Shown here in pieces: positions 1-7,877 of a stretch of 64,000 nucleotides of DNA (within the stretch, counting starts at the first letter, position 1; every line of letters starts with the position of its first letter). Under the pieces are notes generated by a model. The model made no database searches. It was not told where the DNA came from and saw only the letters and a list, made by a program, of their open reading frames with translations. Origin of the DNA: AAA164-E04 sp964342825 (GTDB lineage Bacteria > Verrucomicrobiota > Verrucomicrobiia > Limisphaerales > AAA164-E04). A program made the translations under genes and the position numbers. Location: contig CAYFHO010000008.1 of NCBI GenBank assembly GCA_964342825.1, positions 47,024 through 111,023 of the forward strand. Reading direction: 5' to 3'.

Positions 1-1
1 C

Positions 2-436
2 GATTTGGATGATTGGTCCACTATTTTGGCTGATTTTAAAAACGGGGCAACAGGGGTTCTCGAAAGCAGTAAACTGGCGACCGGACGAAATGAAAGTTGG
101 AAAAGTCAGGATTACCTGGAATTGAATGGTAGTGAAGGATCGGTCGTTTTCTACACCGGAAAATGGAATGAGCTGCAAATTGGAAAACCCGGAGGTGACG
201 GTCTTGAGACACATACCATTCCTAGAGAATTCTGGACCTGGGCAGGTTCTCCTCGAAATCCTGATGAAGGTGATCCCTTGATTACATTTCGTTATGACCA
301 AGCCTTTGAATTCCTGGATGCGATCCGCAATCAGAGAGCTTGTGTACCTTCTTTTTGGGATGGAGCCGAGGCTTTGCGAATCATGGACGCGGCTGTCTTA
401 TCAGCCAGGGAAAGCCGTTGGGTTGAGCTTGGTTAG
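2..436 (+). CDS. Gfo/Idh/MocA-family oxidoreductase, C-terminal fragment (5' end outside window)
   Basis: The reading frame is open to the window edge, so only the last ~144 residues of the protein are visible and the true start lies upstream. What remains resembles the C-terminal alpha/beta substrate-binding domain of Gfo/Idh/MocA NAD(P)-dependent sugar or inositol dehydrogenases: a strand running through 'ADFKNGATGVLESSKLA', then 'LELNGSEGSVVF', and a closing helix around 'ALRIMDAAVLSARESRWVEL', which is the usual end of this family. The Rossmann NAD-binding half and the catalytic lysine are not in the window, so substrate cannot be assigned. It converges with the NRDE gene, 16 bases away, with no clear terminator between them. 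Confidence 0.7.
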   Translation, partial: DLDDWSTILADFKNGATGVLESSKLATGRNESWKSQDYLELNGSEGSVVFYTGKWNELQIGKPGGDGLETHTIPREFWTWAGSPRNPDEGDPLITFRYDQAFEFLDAIRNQRACVPSFWDGAEALRIMDAAVLSARESRWVELG

Positions 437-452
437 CCGAGCCCGATCTGAT

Positions 453-1181
453 TTACCGTAGAATTTGCATCGTTTCCGTGGACCTATCATTGTTGGCACA
501 CGGTGGTCCCTCATGGTAGTGAAGGGTACACTGATTTTTGTTCAGTTCAATTTCAGTGTAGCTGACTGTTTCGGCATCTTCGCGATGCATGCAGATACTA
601 TTTGCACCCTTTTGGGGATGATGGGATCGGTGAAAATCCAGCAGTTCTTTGTTTTGGCCACTTTGATTGAACTTTATCCATTGATTCCACGTCTCTGTAC
701 GTATTTTTTGAGCTTCTGTTTCACAAAAACCTGAAGACGCCCATAACTGGTTTTTCCATGGATGATCCAGTCGTTCCAAAGTGATTCCGTCATATCTCCA
801 TTCAATACATCTTTGCTTGGTCGACATAAAAGTGATCAAACGAAATGGTTGAAAAGATTTTTTCAAACAAGTTTTGAAACCCTCTTCCAACTGGGGAATT
901 GAGGTGCAATGGATCAGGGAAGGGATAATCTGGCCACGTGACGTTAAAGTGGAGTGGGTTTTGGATTGGACGGAATACCAGTTCAGAAGGGCGAACACGT
1001 GACCGTTTTGGCCTGCTGCGATCCACATGCCTCCACCTGGTTCCGTAGGCCCCAGGCATTTGAATTTGTTGTCGAGTTCCAGCTTTCTTGGGGGAAGGGC
1101 GGTGGCGCGTGATTTTTGTTCATCCCGGTTCATGCCGATTCTCAAACCTTCACACGTCGGAAGAAAACTTAAAGTACACAT
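453..1181 (-). CDS. NRDE-family protein (TANGO2-like, Ntn-hydrolase fold)
   Basis: A 242-residue protein starting Met-Cys. The family (NRDE/TANGO2, formerly DUF833) carries a conserved Cys at position 2, proposed as an N-terminal nucleophile, and an Asn-Arg-Asp-Glu motif. Both are present here, at C2 and N18-E21. The frame is open further upstream to 1307, but that extension overlaps the preceding ATP-grasp gene and would bury the Cys, so I chose the ATG at 1181, 23 bases after that gene's stop. The 'GGGMWIAA' and 'FALLNWYSV' segments also fit the family. Cellular role is poorly defined; haem or envelope trafficking has been suggested for homologues. It is the last gene of a four-gene minus-strand cluster. 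Confidence 0.72.
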   Translation of the reverse strand: MCTLSFLPTCEGLRIGMNRDEQKSRATALPPRKLELDNKFKCLGPTEPGGGMWIAAGQNGHVFALLNWYSVQSKTHSTLTSRGQIIPSLIHCTSIPQLEEGFKTCLKKSFQPFRLITFMSTKQRCIEWRYDGITLERLDHPWKNQLWASSGFCETEAQKIRTETWNQWIKFNQSGQNKELLDFHRSHHPQKGANSICMHREDAETVSYTEIELNKNQCTLHYHEGPPCANNDRSTETMQILR

Positions 1182-1204
1182 ATCTTTGAGCATCTGCTGA
1201 TGGT

Positions 1205-2275
1205 TTAATCCGCCATTGGATGTGACTGGCTGGTTAACCGGTAATCCCACCAACGCTTTAATAGGCTTAGGCCGGAAACTGGATTCGAAGGATAGCGTGT
1301 TCGACAATCATGACCAATCCGAAAGATCATTTCCCATTGTCGAAACAAGGTTTGATACGCATTCCAAAGTGAATTCGTTGGATCGTAAATCTGGGTCGCT
1401 TCCGAAGCAGCACCGTTTAATTCGACAATCTTGAAATCCCTGCCGGCCATCAAAGTCTCCCTGCTGCTGTACCGAATATCGTATCTCCCAACGAAGAAGC
1501 CTGGAATGGCTCGTGAAATGGTGTCGATTTGGTCCCTCAATGCCTCTGAGTACAAATGAAGCCCATCTTTAAACAGACACCCTTGAGCGTGATTTCCAGA
1601 TTGTACCAGGTGAAAGGGTTTACCTTTTGAAGGTATCTCTTTGAGTTGTTTTTGGAATCGACGGAAATAGACACTTTTCATGTGGATTGCTCTGGGATCC
1701 TTCAGAATGAGCTGCTCCAGACTCGAAACTCCATCCCCTGTTAGCAAGGGAAAATGTTTATCTGTGATGGCAAAGATATGGCCTTTGGTTTCGTTGGGAT
1801 ACCTATAGTAAAACACTCCCGCCTCAAGTGGACCTTGAACATACTGTTGCAGTACGATGGGGTTCGAACAATGACTCAGATAGCGATCTGCCTGATCCTC
1901 GTTTCGAATGAGTTTGACTCCACTTCCACGCTGCCCTGTGTCAGGTTTCAAGATAAACGGGTAATGGATCTCTCTGTTTTTAAGTAAGTTTTGGATGAAG
2001 CTTTTGGTCTGTTCTCGATCGTGATTCTTCAGTAACCAGCTTTGAGCCGTATATTCCGGAAATGCTTTTTGCAATTGGTGAAGAACTTCCATCTTCGATT
2101 CTCCAACAAGTCCTCCTGCCTCAATTCCTGGATTGGCAAGAGCGGGTATGCCGAATCCCCTGTATTTCCACGCCAGAGCTGCATAGTAGAATGCCACTGG
2201 TAAATAAAATATCCAGGCGGGCCAGAATTCCCAATAGGTCCAATGTCGAATTTCAGTCTCTGATTTATCCTTCAT
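1205..2275 (-). CDS. ATP-grasp domain protein with N-terminal hydrophobic segment
   Basis: About 356 residues. The N-terminus has an aromatic hydrophobic stretch ('EFWPAWIFYLPVAFYYAALA') that could anchor it to the membrane. The rest has ATP-grasp features: 'YPFILKPDTGQRGSGVKLI' matches the nucleotide-binding loop region, 'IVLQQYVQGPLEAGVFYYR' the second ATP-binding strand, and 'FKIVELNGAASEATQIYDP' the metal-binding Glu/Asn region. This family makes carboxylate-amine or carboxylate-thiol bonds; the substrate is unknown. The ATG at 2275 overlaps the DedA stop by 11 bases. A longer form to 2335 has a weaker start inside DedA. It resembles uncharacterised 'D-Ala-D-Ala ligase-like' proteins starting 'WEFWP', but no peptidoglycan role is shown. 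Confidence 0.7.
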   Translation of the reverse strand: MKDKSETEIRHWTYWEFWPAWIFYLPVAFYYAALAWKYRGFGIPALANPGIEAGGLVGESKMEVLHQLQKAFPEYTAQSWLLKNHDREQTKSFIQNLLKNREIHYPFILKPDTGQRGSGVKLIRNEDQADRYLSHCSNPIVLQQYVQGPLEAGVFYYRYPNETKGHIFAITDKHFPLLTGDGVSSLEQLILKDPRAIHMKSVYFRRFQKQLKEIPSKGKPFHLVQSGNHAQGCLFKDGLHLYSEALRDQIDTISRAIPGFFVGRYDIRYSSRETLMAGRDFKIVELNGAASEATQIYDPTNSLWNAYQTLFRQWEMIFRIGHDCRTRYPSNPVSGLSLLKRWWDYRLTSQSHPMAD

Positions 2276-2891
2276 GGCGAGACTTTGTGTTAATCCATTT
2301 CCAGCCTTGTCGGACCATGAGCCATAGGACAACAAGCCCCAGTAAACCGATCCATGCCCCCCAACGAAATCGTTCCAGCCATGGTATCAATTCTTTTCCA
2401 ATCCGATGGGTTAACCAAAACAGGATGGTGGTCCAAAGCAGAGCGGCCAAACCTGTGATGAATAGGAATAGCCACGCATTCATGCGAAGATAGCCTGCAG
2501 CAAGGTAGGTTGGTAGTCTCGTTCCCGGGATAAATCGCGTGATCCATAGGCATTTGGAGCCATGTTTACGTATCCAGTCTTCTGCACTTTTTATAGACTC
2601 GCCCTGACTCCAGCTTGCAGGAAGCCATTTTTCAGTAAAAGGACGCCCTGCCAGACGTGCCAGTAAATATAAACCCGCATCCCCAAGCCAAATCCCGGCA
2701 AAACAACCTGACCATGCAATATTCATGGCCAGTTGACCATCAGCACTCAGCCAGGCGCATCCAAGACAGGTCAAATCTTCGGAGATAAATGTCCCTGTGA
2801 CAATTGCCATCCATTGTGCCACCGGTTCTTTACTGAGGATGTCTGAAACAGAACCGAACTGTGCAAGAATATTGATAGGGAAAGCATCCAT
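2265..2891 (-). CDS. DedA/VTT-domain inner-membrane protein
   Basis: 208 residues with several hydrophobic segments and the DedA (VTT, SNARE-associated) signature: an early acidic residue in a re-entrant segment ('TFISEDLTCLGCAWL'), a 'GDAGLYLLARLAGRP' helix, and the motif 'TRFIPGTRLPTYLAAGYLRM', which carries the conserved Arg and Pro-Gly. DedA proteins are half-transporter-like membrane proteins. Several act as flippases for undecaprenyl phosphate or phospholipids and affect proton motive force. Gene order (DinB-like, DedA, ATP-grasp, NRDE) with short gaps or overlaps suggests co-transcription, so an envelope or lipid role for the cluster is a reasonable inference. Confidence 0.8.
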   Translation of the reverse strand: MDAFPINILAQFGSVSDILSKEPVAQWMAIVTGTFISEDLTCLGCAWLSADGQLAMNIAWSGCFAGIWLGDAGLYLLARLAGRPFTEKWLPASWSQGESIKSAEDWIRKHGSKCLWITRFIPGTRLPTYLAAGYLRMNAWLFLFITGLAALLWTTILFWLTHRIGKELIPWLERFRWGAWIGLLGLVVLWLMVRQGWKWINTKSRHEG

Positions 2892-2932
2892 CTCAAATGG
2901 CTTGAAATGCCTTAAACAGCTGCTTGTGATTG

Positions 2933-3499
2933 CTATTCCTGGTGGTTTTTAGGAAGTGAGGATCGGTGATTCAGTGTTGAAGGGGCCACGCCAAAATCCT
3001 CCGGAAGATCAATTTTGAGGTAGGATGCCATTACCGCAATCAGCGCATAATGATGAATGGCATGTGCCACTCCGTACATCATTTCTCTTTTTATGGTTGA
3101 ATCAGCTGTGTTCAGACATGTCGTTTCATACTGGGTTTGGCAGGTGACTGAAACTGGCTGCTCGAGTAGCTCGTCACCAAGGTCTTCCAAACGTCCAATC
3201 AAGTCCATCGTCATTTGGCGTGAAATCGAAATGTCGTTTTCAATGAATTCGTTCCGCTCTCGCAACTCGTAATTGATCGATTTGACCTTTGTGCCGTCGA
3301 GCAGCAGTTTGAAATGCTCCAGGCAGTGTCTGTAATGTCCTCCTATGGTCGCATGAAATGCCAGTGGGACTTTTGTGGTGTATTCTTCAGCCGATAAACG
3401 TGCCAACAGGTCCAGGCCCTGATGGAGGATCTGGACAGCCGATTTCGCAACGGATCTCTCCGTCACGCGATGGCGTTCTTGTAATTGGGCTATGCTCAC
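2933..3499 (-). CDS. DinB-like helical-bundle protein, putative metal-binding
   Basis: 188 residues, all-helical by appearance. His residues fall in the pattern of the DinB/YfiT-like four-helix bundle: 'FHATIGGHYRHCLEHFKLLL' near residue 50 and 'HAIHHYALIAVMASYL' near residue 150. In this superfamily three such His bind a divalent metal, and members act as thiol-dependent S-transferases or metal hydrolases, most with unknown substrates. Sequence similarity to characterised members is weak by eye, so the assignment rests on the His spacing. It is the first gene of the minus-strand cluster and is divergent from rex. A short perfect palindrome lies 20 bases upstream of its start. Confidence 0.55.
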   Translation of the reverse strand: MSIAQLQERHRVTERSVAKSAVQILHQGLDLLARLSAEEYTTKVPLAFHATIGGHYRHCLEHFKLLLDGTKVKSINYELRERNEFIENDISISRQMTMDLIGRLEDLGDELLEQPVSVTCQTQYETTCLNTADSTIKREMMYGVAHAIHHYALIAVMASYLKIDLPEDFGVAPSTLNHRSSLPKNHQE

Positions 3500-3518
3500 T
3501 TCCGGTTTGTACTGCTGT

Positions 3519-3533
3519 AAAGATTGAATCTTT
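3519..3533. promoter_or_regulatory. 15-bp palindrome between the DinB-like gene and rex, possible operator
   Basis: AAAGATT-G-AATCTTT is a perfect 7-base inverted repeat around one G, starting 20 bases upstream of the DinB-like start codon, within the ~200-base divergent region shared with rex. Its size and position suit a repressor operator. It does not match the Rex consensus (TTGTGA-N6-TCACAA), so autoregulation by Rex is not supported. A -35-like TTGACA sits at 3568-3573 on the plus strand but has no convincing -10. Confidence 0.3.
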
Positions 3534-3703
3534 CAGCGCCTGTGGACAAGCTATTTGTGCTTGTGCCTTGACATCACTCGCTTCTATCTGAAATAAAACG
3601 GCCCATCTGAGAGACTTAACGGGGAATATTTATTCCAAGGTATTTCCCTTTCGAGAAGCAGCTTGAGTTGTCTTGGACTGGTTTAAGGTGAAAATTCATT
3701 GAA

Positions 3704-4384
3704 TTGAAAAGAACACTTAAAGGTGAAATTCCGCGCCAGGCAGTTTATCGACTGTCTGTCTACATGCGCTGCCTGATGCGCCTCAAGGCCAATGGCCTGG
3801 AAACGGTTTCGAGTCAGGCATTGTCGAGCGCAGCAGGAGTCAAACCAACACAACTTCGTAAAGACCTCACCTATTTCGGGCAGTTTGGTACACGTGGATT
3901 GGGTTATGATGTGAATCAACTGACAGGCATGATTGCCGAAGTGTTGGGAACAAATACATTACAACCTGTCGTTTTGGTCGGGGTCGGAAATCTTGGTAAG
4001 GCACTGATCTCCTATCGTGGTTTTGAACGGGAAGGTTTTGAGATTGTTGCTGCCTTTGATGCGGATCCAAGTGTTGTGAATGCCGACTCCAAAATTGGAA
4101 TGCCTGTGCGGCCCATGAGCGCACTGCCCGAAGTTGTAGCCAAGCATCAGGTCAGAATGGCTATTTTGTGTGTGCCCATCGGGGCTGCTCAATCTACTGT
4201 GGATGGTTTAATTCAGGCGGGCATCACCGGCATTTTGAATTTTGCCCCCATGGTTCTCCATGTGCCTGATGGCGTCACAGTGAACAATGTCAATCTTGCT
4301 ATTGAATTGGAAAATCTCAGTTATTTCATCCAAGAACACGCACCTGAATCGACTGACGAGGCAGAATCTCCCATGGAGGATTGA
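3704..4384 (+). CDS. rex: Redox-sensing transcriptional repressor Rex
   Basis: 226 residues with the two-domain Rex layout. The N-terminal winged helix spans residues 8-85 and contains 'SSQALSSAAGVKPTQLRKDLTYFGQFGTRGLGYDV', a hallmark of the family. A Rossmann domain follows with G93-x-G95-x-x-G98 and 'VAAFDADP' (residues 115-122) for NAD(H) binding. Rex represses respiratory and fermentative genes and leaves DNA when the NADH/NAD+ ratio rises. The start is unusual: no ATG fits, the frame is closed upstream by TGA at 3689, and the TTG at 3704 is the only standard start matching the family N-terminus. AAGGTG at 3685-3690 is the likely ribosome site. No Rex operator is visible nearby, so targets are probably elsewhere. 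Confidence 0.93.
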   Translation: MKRTLKGEIPRQAVYRLSVYMRCLMRLKANGLETVSSQALSSAAGVKPTQLRKDLTYFGQFGTRGLGYDVNQLTGMIAEVLGTNTLQPVVLVGVGNLGKALISYRGFEREGFEIVAAFDADPSVVNADSKIGMPVRPMSALPEVVAKHQVRMAILCVPIGAAQSTVDGLIQAGITGILNFAPMVLHVPDGVTVNNVNLAIELENLSYFIQEHAPESTDEAESPMED

Positions 4385-4412
4385 TTCATCATAAACCCGA
4401 CCATTCAGTTGC

Positions 4413-6008
4413 TTATGCTTCGTTTTCTTTCGCTTTGGAGCGACAGATCTCTTTGCCGATCATTTGATACCAATTCAAAAATGCCTCTGAACTGGCCATG
4501 GAATTCAAAATGGGAATCCCTCCCAGTTTCTTGATCCTTTCTCCATCACCAGGCTCAAATACACGGGCAAAAACTGGAGCGGTTCCGTCAACATACTTTA
4601 TGACGCTCACAGCTTCCTCGGGGCGGCGCATGGATGCAAGGATCACCTTGCACCGTCGAGCATGCAGTTGGTCCAGTAAAACTCTATCCACGCCGTCGCC
4701 GCGAATGGCTGTCACATTGCCCTTTGCCTGAAGTTTGGCAACCACAGCCGGATCCTCATCCACCACCACAACCTGATCTCCACGCTCAACAAAGGGCTGA
4801 ATGACATAATCTCCGGCACTTCCAAACCCAAGTATCAACACATGATCCGTCCAATCTGATTTCACCGAATGACGATTTCTGAACGGATGAAACCTAAGCA
4901 GCCAATGAGTGACCCGATCATTCGATAACATGGGCGTTATGGTCATCGTCATGATGGATAAAAGTGCGATTTGACTGATTCTTTCAACCGGAAGACTGCT
5001 TTCCGACAGGTGTCCGGCGAGACCAAGCACCAGCGCGAATTCACTGGTTTGAGCCAGGAGGATTCCTCCTTCAATCGCATGCCTGGCAGTCAATCCTGCT
5101 CGTTCTGCAATGAGGGCGACCAATATTGGAGTGACGACAACCACCAGGCCGGCAAAGACCGCGGCCTGGATCCAATAATGAATCGAGAGCGGTATTCCTG
5201 CATAAAGCCCCAAAGCCGTGAAAAATAAGGCGAAGAAAAAATCGGATAAGGATGTCATGACTCCTTTCGCCAAACCCTGAATAGGAAAAGAACTCAGGCT
5301 CAAGCCTCCAAAGAAGGCTCCGACAATTAATGGCAGATCAAAATGGAAAGATCCGCTGACAAACAAGAACATCGTCGAAAGCAAGATCAGCAGAAAAGAT
5401 TCTTCGTCTGAGTCGAAGTGCCGCAGAAAGAAAGCCCAAAAATATTGTCGGACCATCCAGGCGATTGCACCTAATGCGGCAGTCCCTCCCAGGCCTTTCA
5501 TCACTTCAGTCAATCCCAAATCTGATTTCACCAAAACGACCACCAGCAGGATCATCAACAAGTCCTGGATCAAAAGTACACCAATGACCATTCGGGCAAA
5601 CGGTTCATACATTTTACGTCCCTGGATCAGGAGTCTGATTGCTAGCAAAGTGGAACTGGTTCCCATCGCAACTGCTGGATAACAGGCCTCCCGTTGAGTG
5701 AATCCCATTCCTACCGCCACCAGCCAACCTACGCCCACCAGTATGCTGAATTGTAACAAGCTTACCCGCCAGACAATCGACCATTGATGTTTGAAGCGGC
5801 TTGGGTTGAGTTCCATTCCAGAGGCAAACACCAGAAAGATCAGCCCCATTTCCAGCAGTTGCTCCAAATGGGTCGTTTTAACTGTCCAGCTCAACTGGCC
5901 GGCAATGAGCCCCCCCAGAATCCAAAAAGGGATCGCAGGTAGCTGGAGCTTGCGAGCAAGTCCGAGTCCGGTCCCGGCGATGACCAATAATAGAAGCAGT
6001 TCAGTCAT
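4413..6008 (-). CDS. CPA2-type cation:proton antiporter with RCK_N domain
   Basis: 531 residues. About 12 membrane segments occupy residues 1-380 in the Kef/CPA2 pattern, with 'LIFLVFASGMELNPSRF' early and 'GAFFGGLSLSSFP' mid-protein. A cytosolic TrkA-N/RCK domain follows ('HVLILGFGSAGDYVIQPF ... VVVVDEDP'), with an intact GxGxxG and an acidic residue at the end of the second strand for dinucleotide binding. Such proteins exchange K+ or Na+ for H+ and are gated by nucleotide or glutathione ligands. The ATG overlaps the stop of the upstream antiporter as ATGA, implying translational coupling. No KefF/KefG-type ancillary subunit is adjacent. Ion specificity cannot be read from sequence. Confidence 0.85.
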   Translation of the reverse strand: MTELLLLLVIAGTGLGLARKLQLPAIPFWILGGLIAGQLSWTVKTTHLEQLLEMGLIFLVFASGMELNPSRFKHQWSIVWRVSLLQFSILVGVGWLVAVGMGFTQREACYPAVAMGTSSTLLAIRLLIQGRKMYEPFARMVIGVLLIQDLLMILLVVVLVKSDLGLTEVMKGLGGTAALGAIAWMVRQYFWAFFLRHFDSDEESFLLILLSTMFLFVSGSFHFDLPLIVGAFFGGLSLSSFPIQGLAKGVMTSLSDFFFALFFTALGLYAGIPLSIHYWIQAAVFAGLVVVVTPILVALIAERAGLTARHAIEGGILLAQTSEFALVLGLAGHLSESSLPVERISQIALLSIMTMTITPMLSNDRVTHWLLRFHPFRNRHSVKSDWTDHVLILGFGSAGDYVIQPFVERGDQVVVVDEDPAVVAKLQAKGNVTAIRGDGVDRVLLDQLHARRCKVILASMRRPEEAVSVIKYVDGTAPVFARVFEPGDGERIKKLGGIPILNSMASSEAFLNWYQMIGKEICRSKAKENEA

Positions 6009-7645
6009 TTCTCGATTAACCCTCTCTCTGCCAGTTCGGTTCGTTGACGTTTGATTCCATCTGCAAAGGGAGTCATGAAATAGCTGACATCCAATTCCAA
6101 AAGGGCGGGCATGACTAAAGTATCCGGTGCCATCACGCAGCAGGGAATACCCGCAGCGTGAGATCTGAAGGCTAGAAGCTGATTGGCTTCCTCAATTTGT
6201 AAAGCGGAAACGATCAGTTTAGCGTGTGAAAATCCAGCGGACTCCAACAAATCCCAATCGTGGATGTTCCCGTGCAATGTTTCACACGGCAATTCCTGCA
6301 ACTTTCTGGGATCTGAATCAATCGCTGTTACGGCTTCACCCGAAGCGACCAATCGCTTGACGATGTCCCTTCCCATAGCATTCATACCGATCACCAGGAT
6401 GGGAGTCGAAATCTCTGTTGGTCTGGAGTCACTGTCTGTTTCATGGTTGGTCCATTGAAACAAGGAGCCCAATCGTTGGTTGTTTTGAATCCATTGAAGA
6501 ATTCTTTTTCGAAAGAAAACACCATAAGAGGAGATGGCGATGGTGATGATCCCGGTCCACGCCACCATCGTCTGGATTTCCTCGGAAACCAAACCCTGTC
6601 TTCCTGCAAGGGCAATCAGAATGAGTGAAAATTCACTGATCTGTGAAAGGTGAAGTGCCGCCAGGAGTGAGCCCTCCTTCCGGCGTCCGAGTTTCCACAG
6701 GACTCCAACGATGATCAAAAATTTTAGGACCATGACACAGGCTGAAAGCGTCAAGACTTGTGCCCACATGGATGCACTCAGATCGAATTTGGTTTCGACT
6801 CCAAGATCGACAAAAAAGATCACCACAAAGAAATTCATCAAGGGGTGAACCCGTCGCTTTAACTCTGCTGAATATTTCGACTGAGCCAGGCTGAGTCCTG
6901 CCAGAAAAGCTCCAATTTCATGGGATAGGCCGAACACGTGAGCCAGAGCGACAAACATAAAACACCAGCCCAGGCTCCAGATAAACATCATTCCGGGTAT
7001 TGGCAGTGACCAGTTCAGCGCGGGGTTTACCACGAACTTGGAAGCAATCCAGGATATTCCGATGAGTAAAGCCATTCCTCCCAGTGAGGTGACTATGATT
7101 GTAATGACTGAATTGTCTTGGGTTTCGCCTGTAGCTCCCAGGCTTGAAACCAAAGTGATCGCTGCCAGCGCGGCTACATCCTGAAGTAGCAAAATTCCAA
7201 CCGAAACCCGCCCATGCATCGTCCTCATGGCACGGTTTTCCTGCAAAAGTTTAACCACCACCACCGTGCTGCTGAACATGAATGCCAACCCGATGATGAT
7301 GGAAGTCTGCAGTGAATGGCGAAAGAGGAAGGCCAGTGAAAAAATAAACCCGCAGGTTATGGACATTTGCCAAAGTCCTGTCCAAAGGACTTCCTTACCG
7401 GCATGCTTGAAATGTTGGATGTTCAGCTCAATGCCTACCAGAAACAGCAGCAAAACAATGCCGGTTTCCGCGATGAGATCCAGGTGGGAGGTTTCATGCA
7501 TCAACCCCAGCACAGGCCCGACAACCAATCCTGCGAGAAGGTAGTTGACAATGGCAGGAGTCTTCAGCTTGCGGGTGACAAGCATCATGATGCTCGCTGC
7601 CACAAGCATCATTCCTAAATCTTCAATCAGATAAATATGATTCAT
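6005..7645 (-). CDS. CPA2-type cation:proton antiporter with divergent RCK_N domain
   Basis: About 546 residues. The N-terminus 'MNHIYLIEDLGMMLVAASIMM' is the usual Kef-type first helix, so I use the ATG at 7645; the frame continues open to 7702. About 12 membrane segments include 'LLLFLVGIELNIQHFKHAG' and 'GLSHEIGAFLAGLSLAQS'. The C-terminal RCK-like domain reads 'ILVIGMNAMGRDIVKRL ... VTAIDSDP': the outer glycines of the nucleotide loop are kept but the central glycine is replaced, so ligand binding may differ from the downstream paralogue. The two antiporters may act as separate exchangers or form a heteromeric unit. It diverges from clpB. Confidence 0.83.
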   Translation of the reverse strand: MNHIYLIEDLGMMLVAASIMMLVTRKLKTPAIVNYLLAGLVVGPVLGLMHETSHLDLIAETGIVLLLFLVGIELNIQHFKHAGKEVLWTGLWQMSITCGFIFSLAFLFRHSLQTSIIIGLAFMFSSTVVVVKLLQENRAMRTMHGRVSVGILLLQDVAALAAITLVSSLGATGETQDNSVITIIVTSLGGMALLIGISWIASKFVVNPALNWSLPIPGMMFIWSLGWCFMFVALAHVFGLSHEIGAFLAGLSLAQSKYSAELKRRVHPLMNFFVVIFFVDLGVETKFDLSASMWAQVLTLSACVMVLKFLIIVGVLWKLGRRKEGSLLAALHLSQISEFSLILIALAGRQGLVSEEIQTMVAWTGIITIAISSYGVFFRKRILQWIQNNQRLGSLFQWTNHETDSDSRPTEISTPILVIGMNAMGRDIVKRLVASGEAVTAIDSDPRKLQELPCETLHGNIHDWDLLESAGFSHAKLIVSALQIEEANQLLAFRSHAAGIPCCVMAPDTLVMPALLELDVSYFMTPFADGIKRQRTELAERGLIEK

Positions 7646-7767
7646 TTCATGGTTGATCCTCAGGCCATTCGGCGGGAAATCATATGGCCACGATCCTGCC
7701 ACTCAATGTCTCAAACTTCAATTGCCTATATTTCCATGGATTTTGATTGAAATTTGTAAAATCTCCT

Positions 7768-7795
7768 TTGACCACTGACCTGAACGTTTTAAATT
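7768..7795 (+). promoter_or_regulatory. Candidate sigma-70-type promoter for clpB
   Basis: TTGACC at 7768-7773 (5 of 6 to the -35 consensus) and TAAATT at 7790-7795 (4 of 6 to the -10 consensus) are separated by 16 bases, about 80 bases upstream of the clpB ATG. No CIRCE element or other heat-shock operator was seen in the 175-base divergent region. The match is modest and could be chance. Confidence 0.3.
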
Positions 7796-7877
7796 AAGGT
7801 AGAGGAAAGAATGTGACTTTCTACGAAACAGTTTGTCGTCTCAGCTCAATCATTAGTAAGCATATTAAGAAGAGTTT

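Noticed and set aside
1182..1307. N-terminal extension of the NRDE protein
   Set aside because: It overlaps the ATP-grasp gene and would place the conserved Cys internally; the Met-Cys start at 1181 fits the family.
1861..1880. tRNA T-loop-like GGTTCGAAC
   Set aside because: It is inside the ATP-grasp gene and no cloverleaf can be drawn around it.
3500..3703. Rex operator upstream of rex
   Set aside because: No TTGTGA-N6-TCACAA-like palindrome; the palindrome present (3519-3533) has a different sequence.
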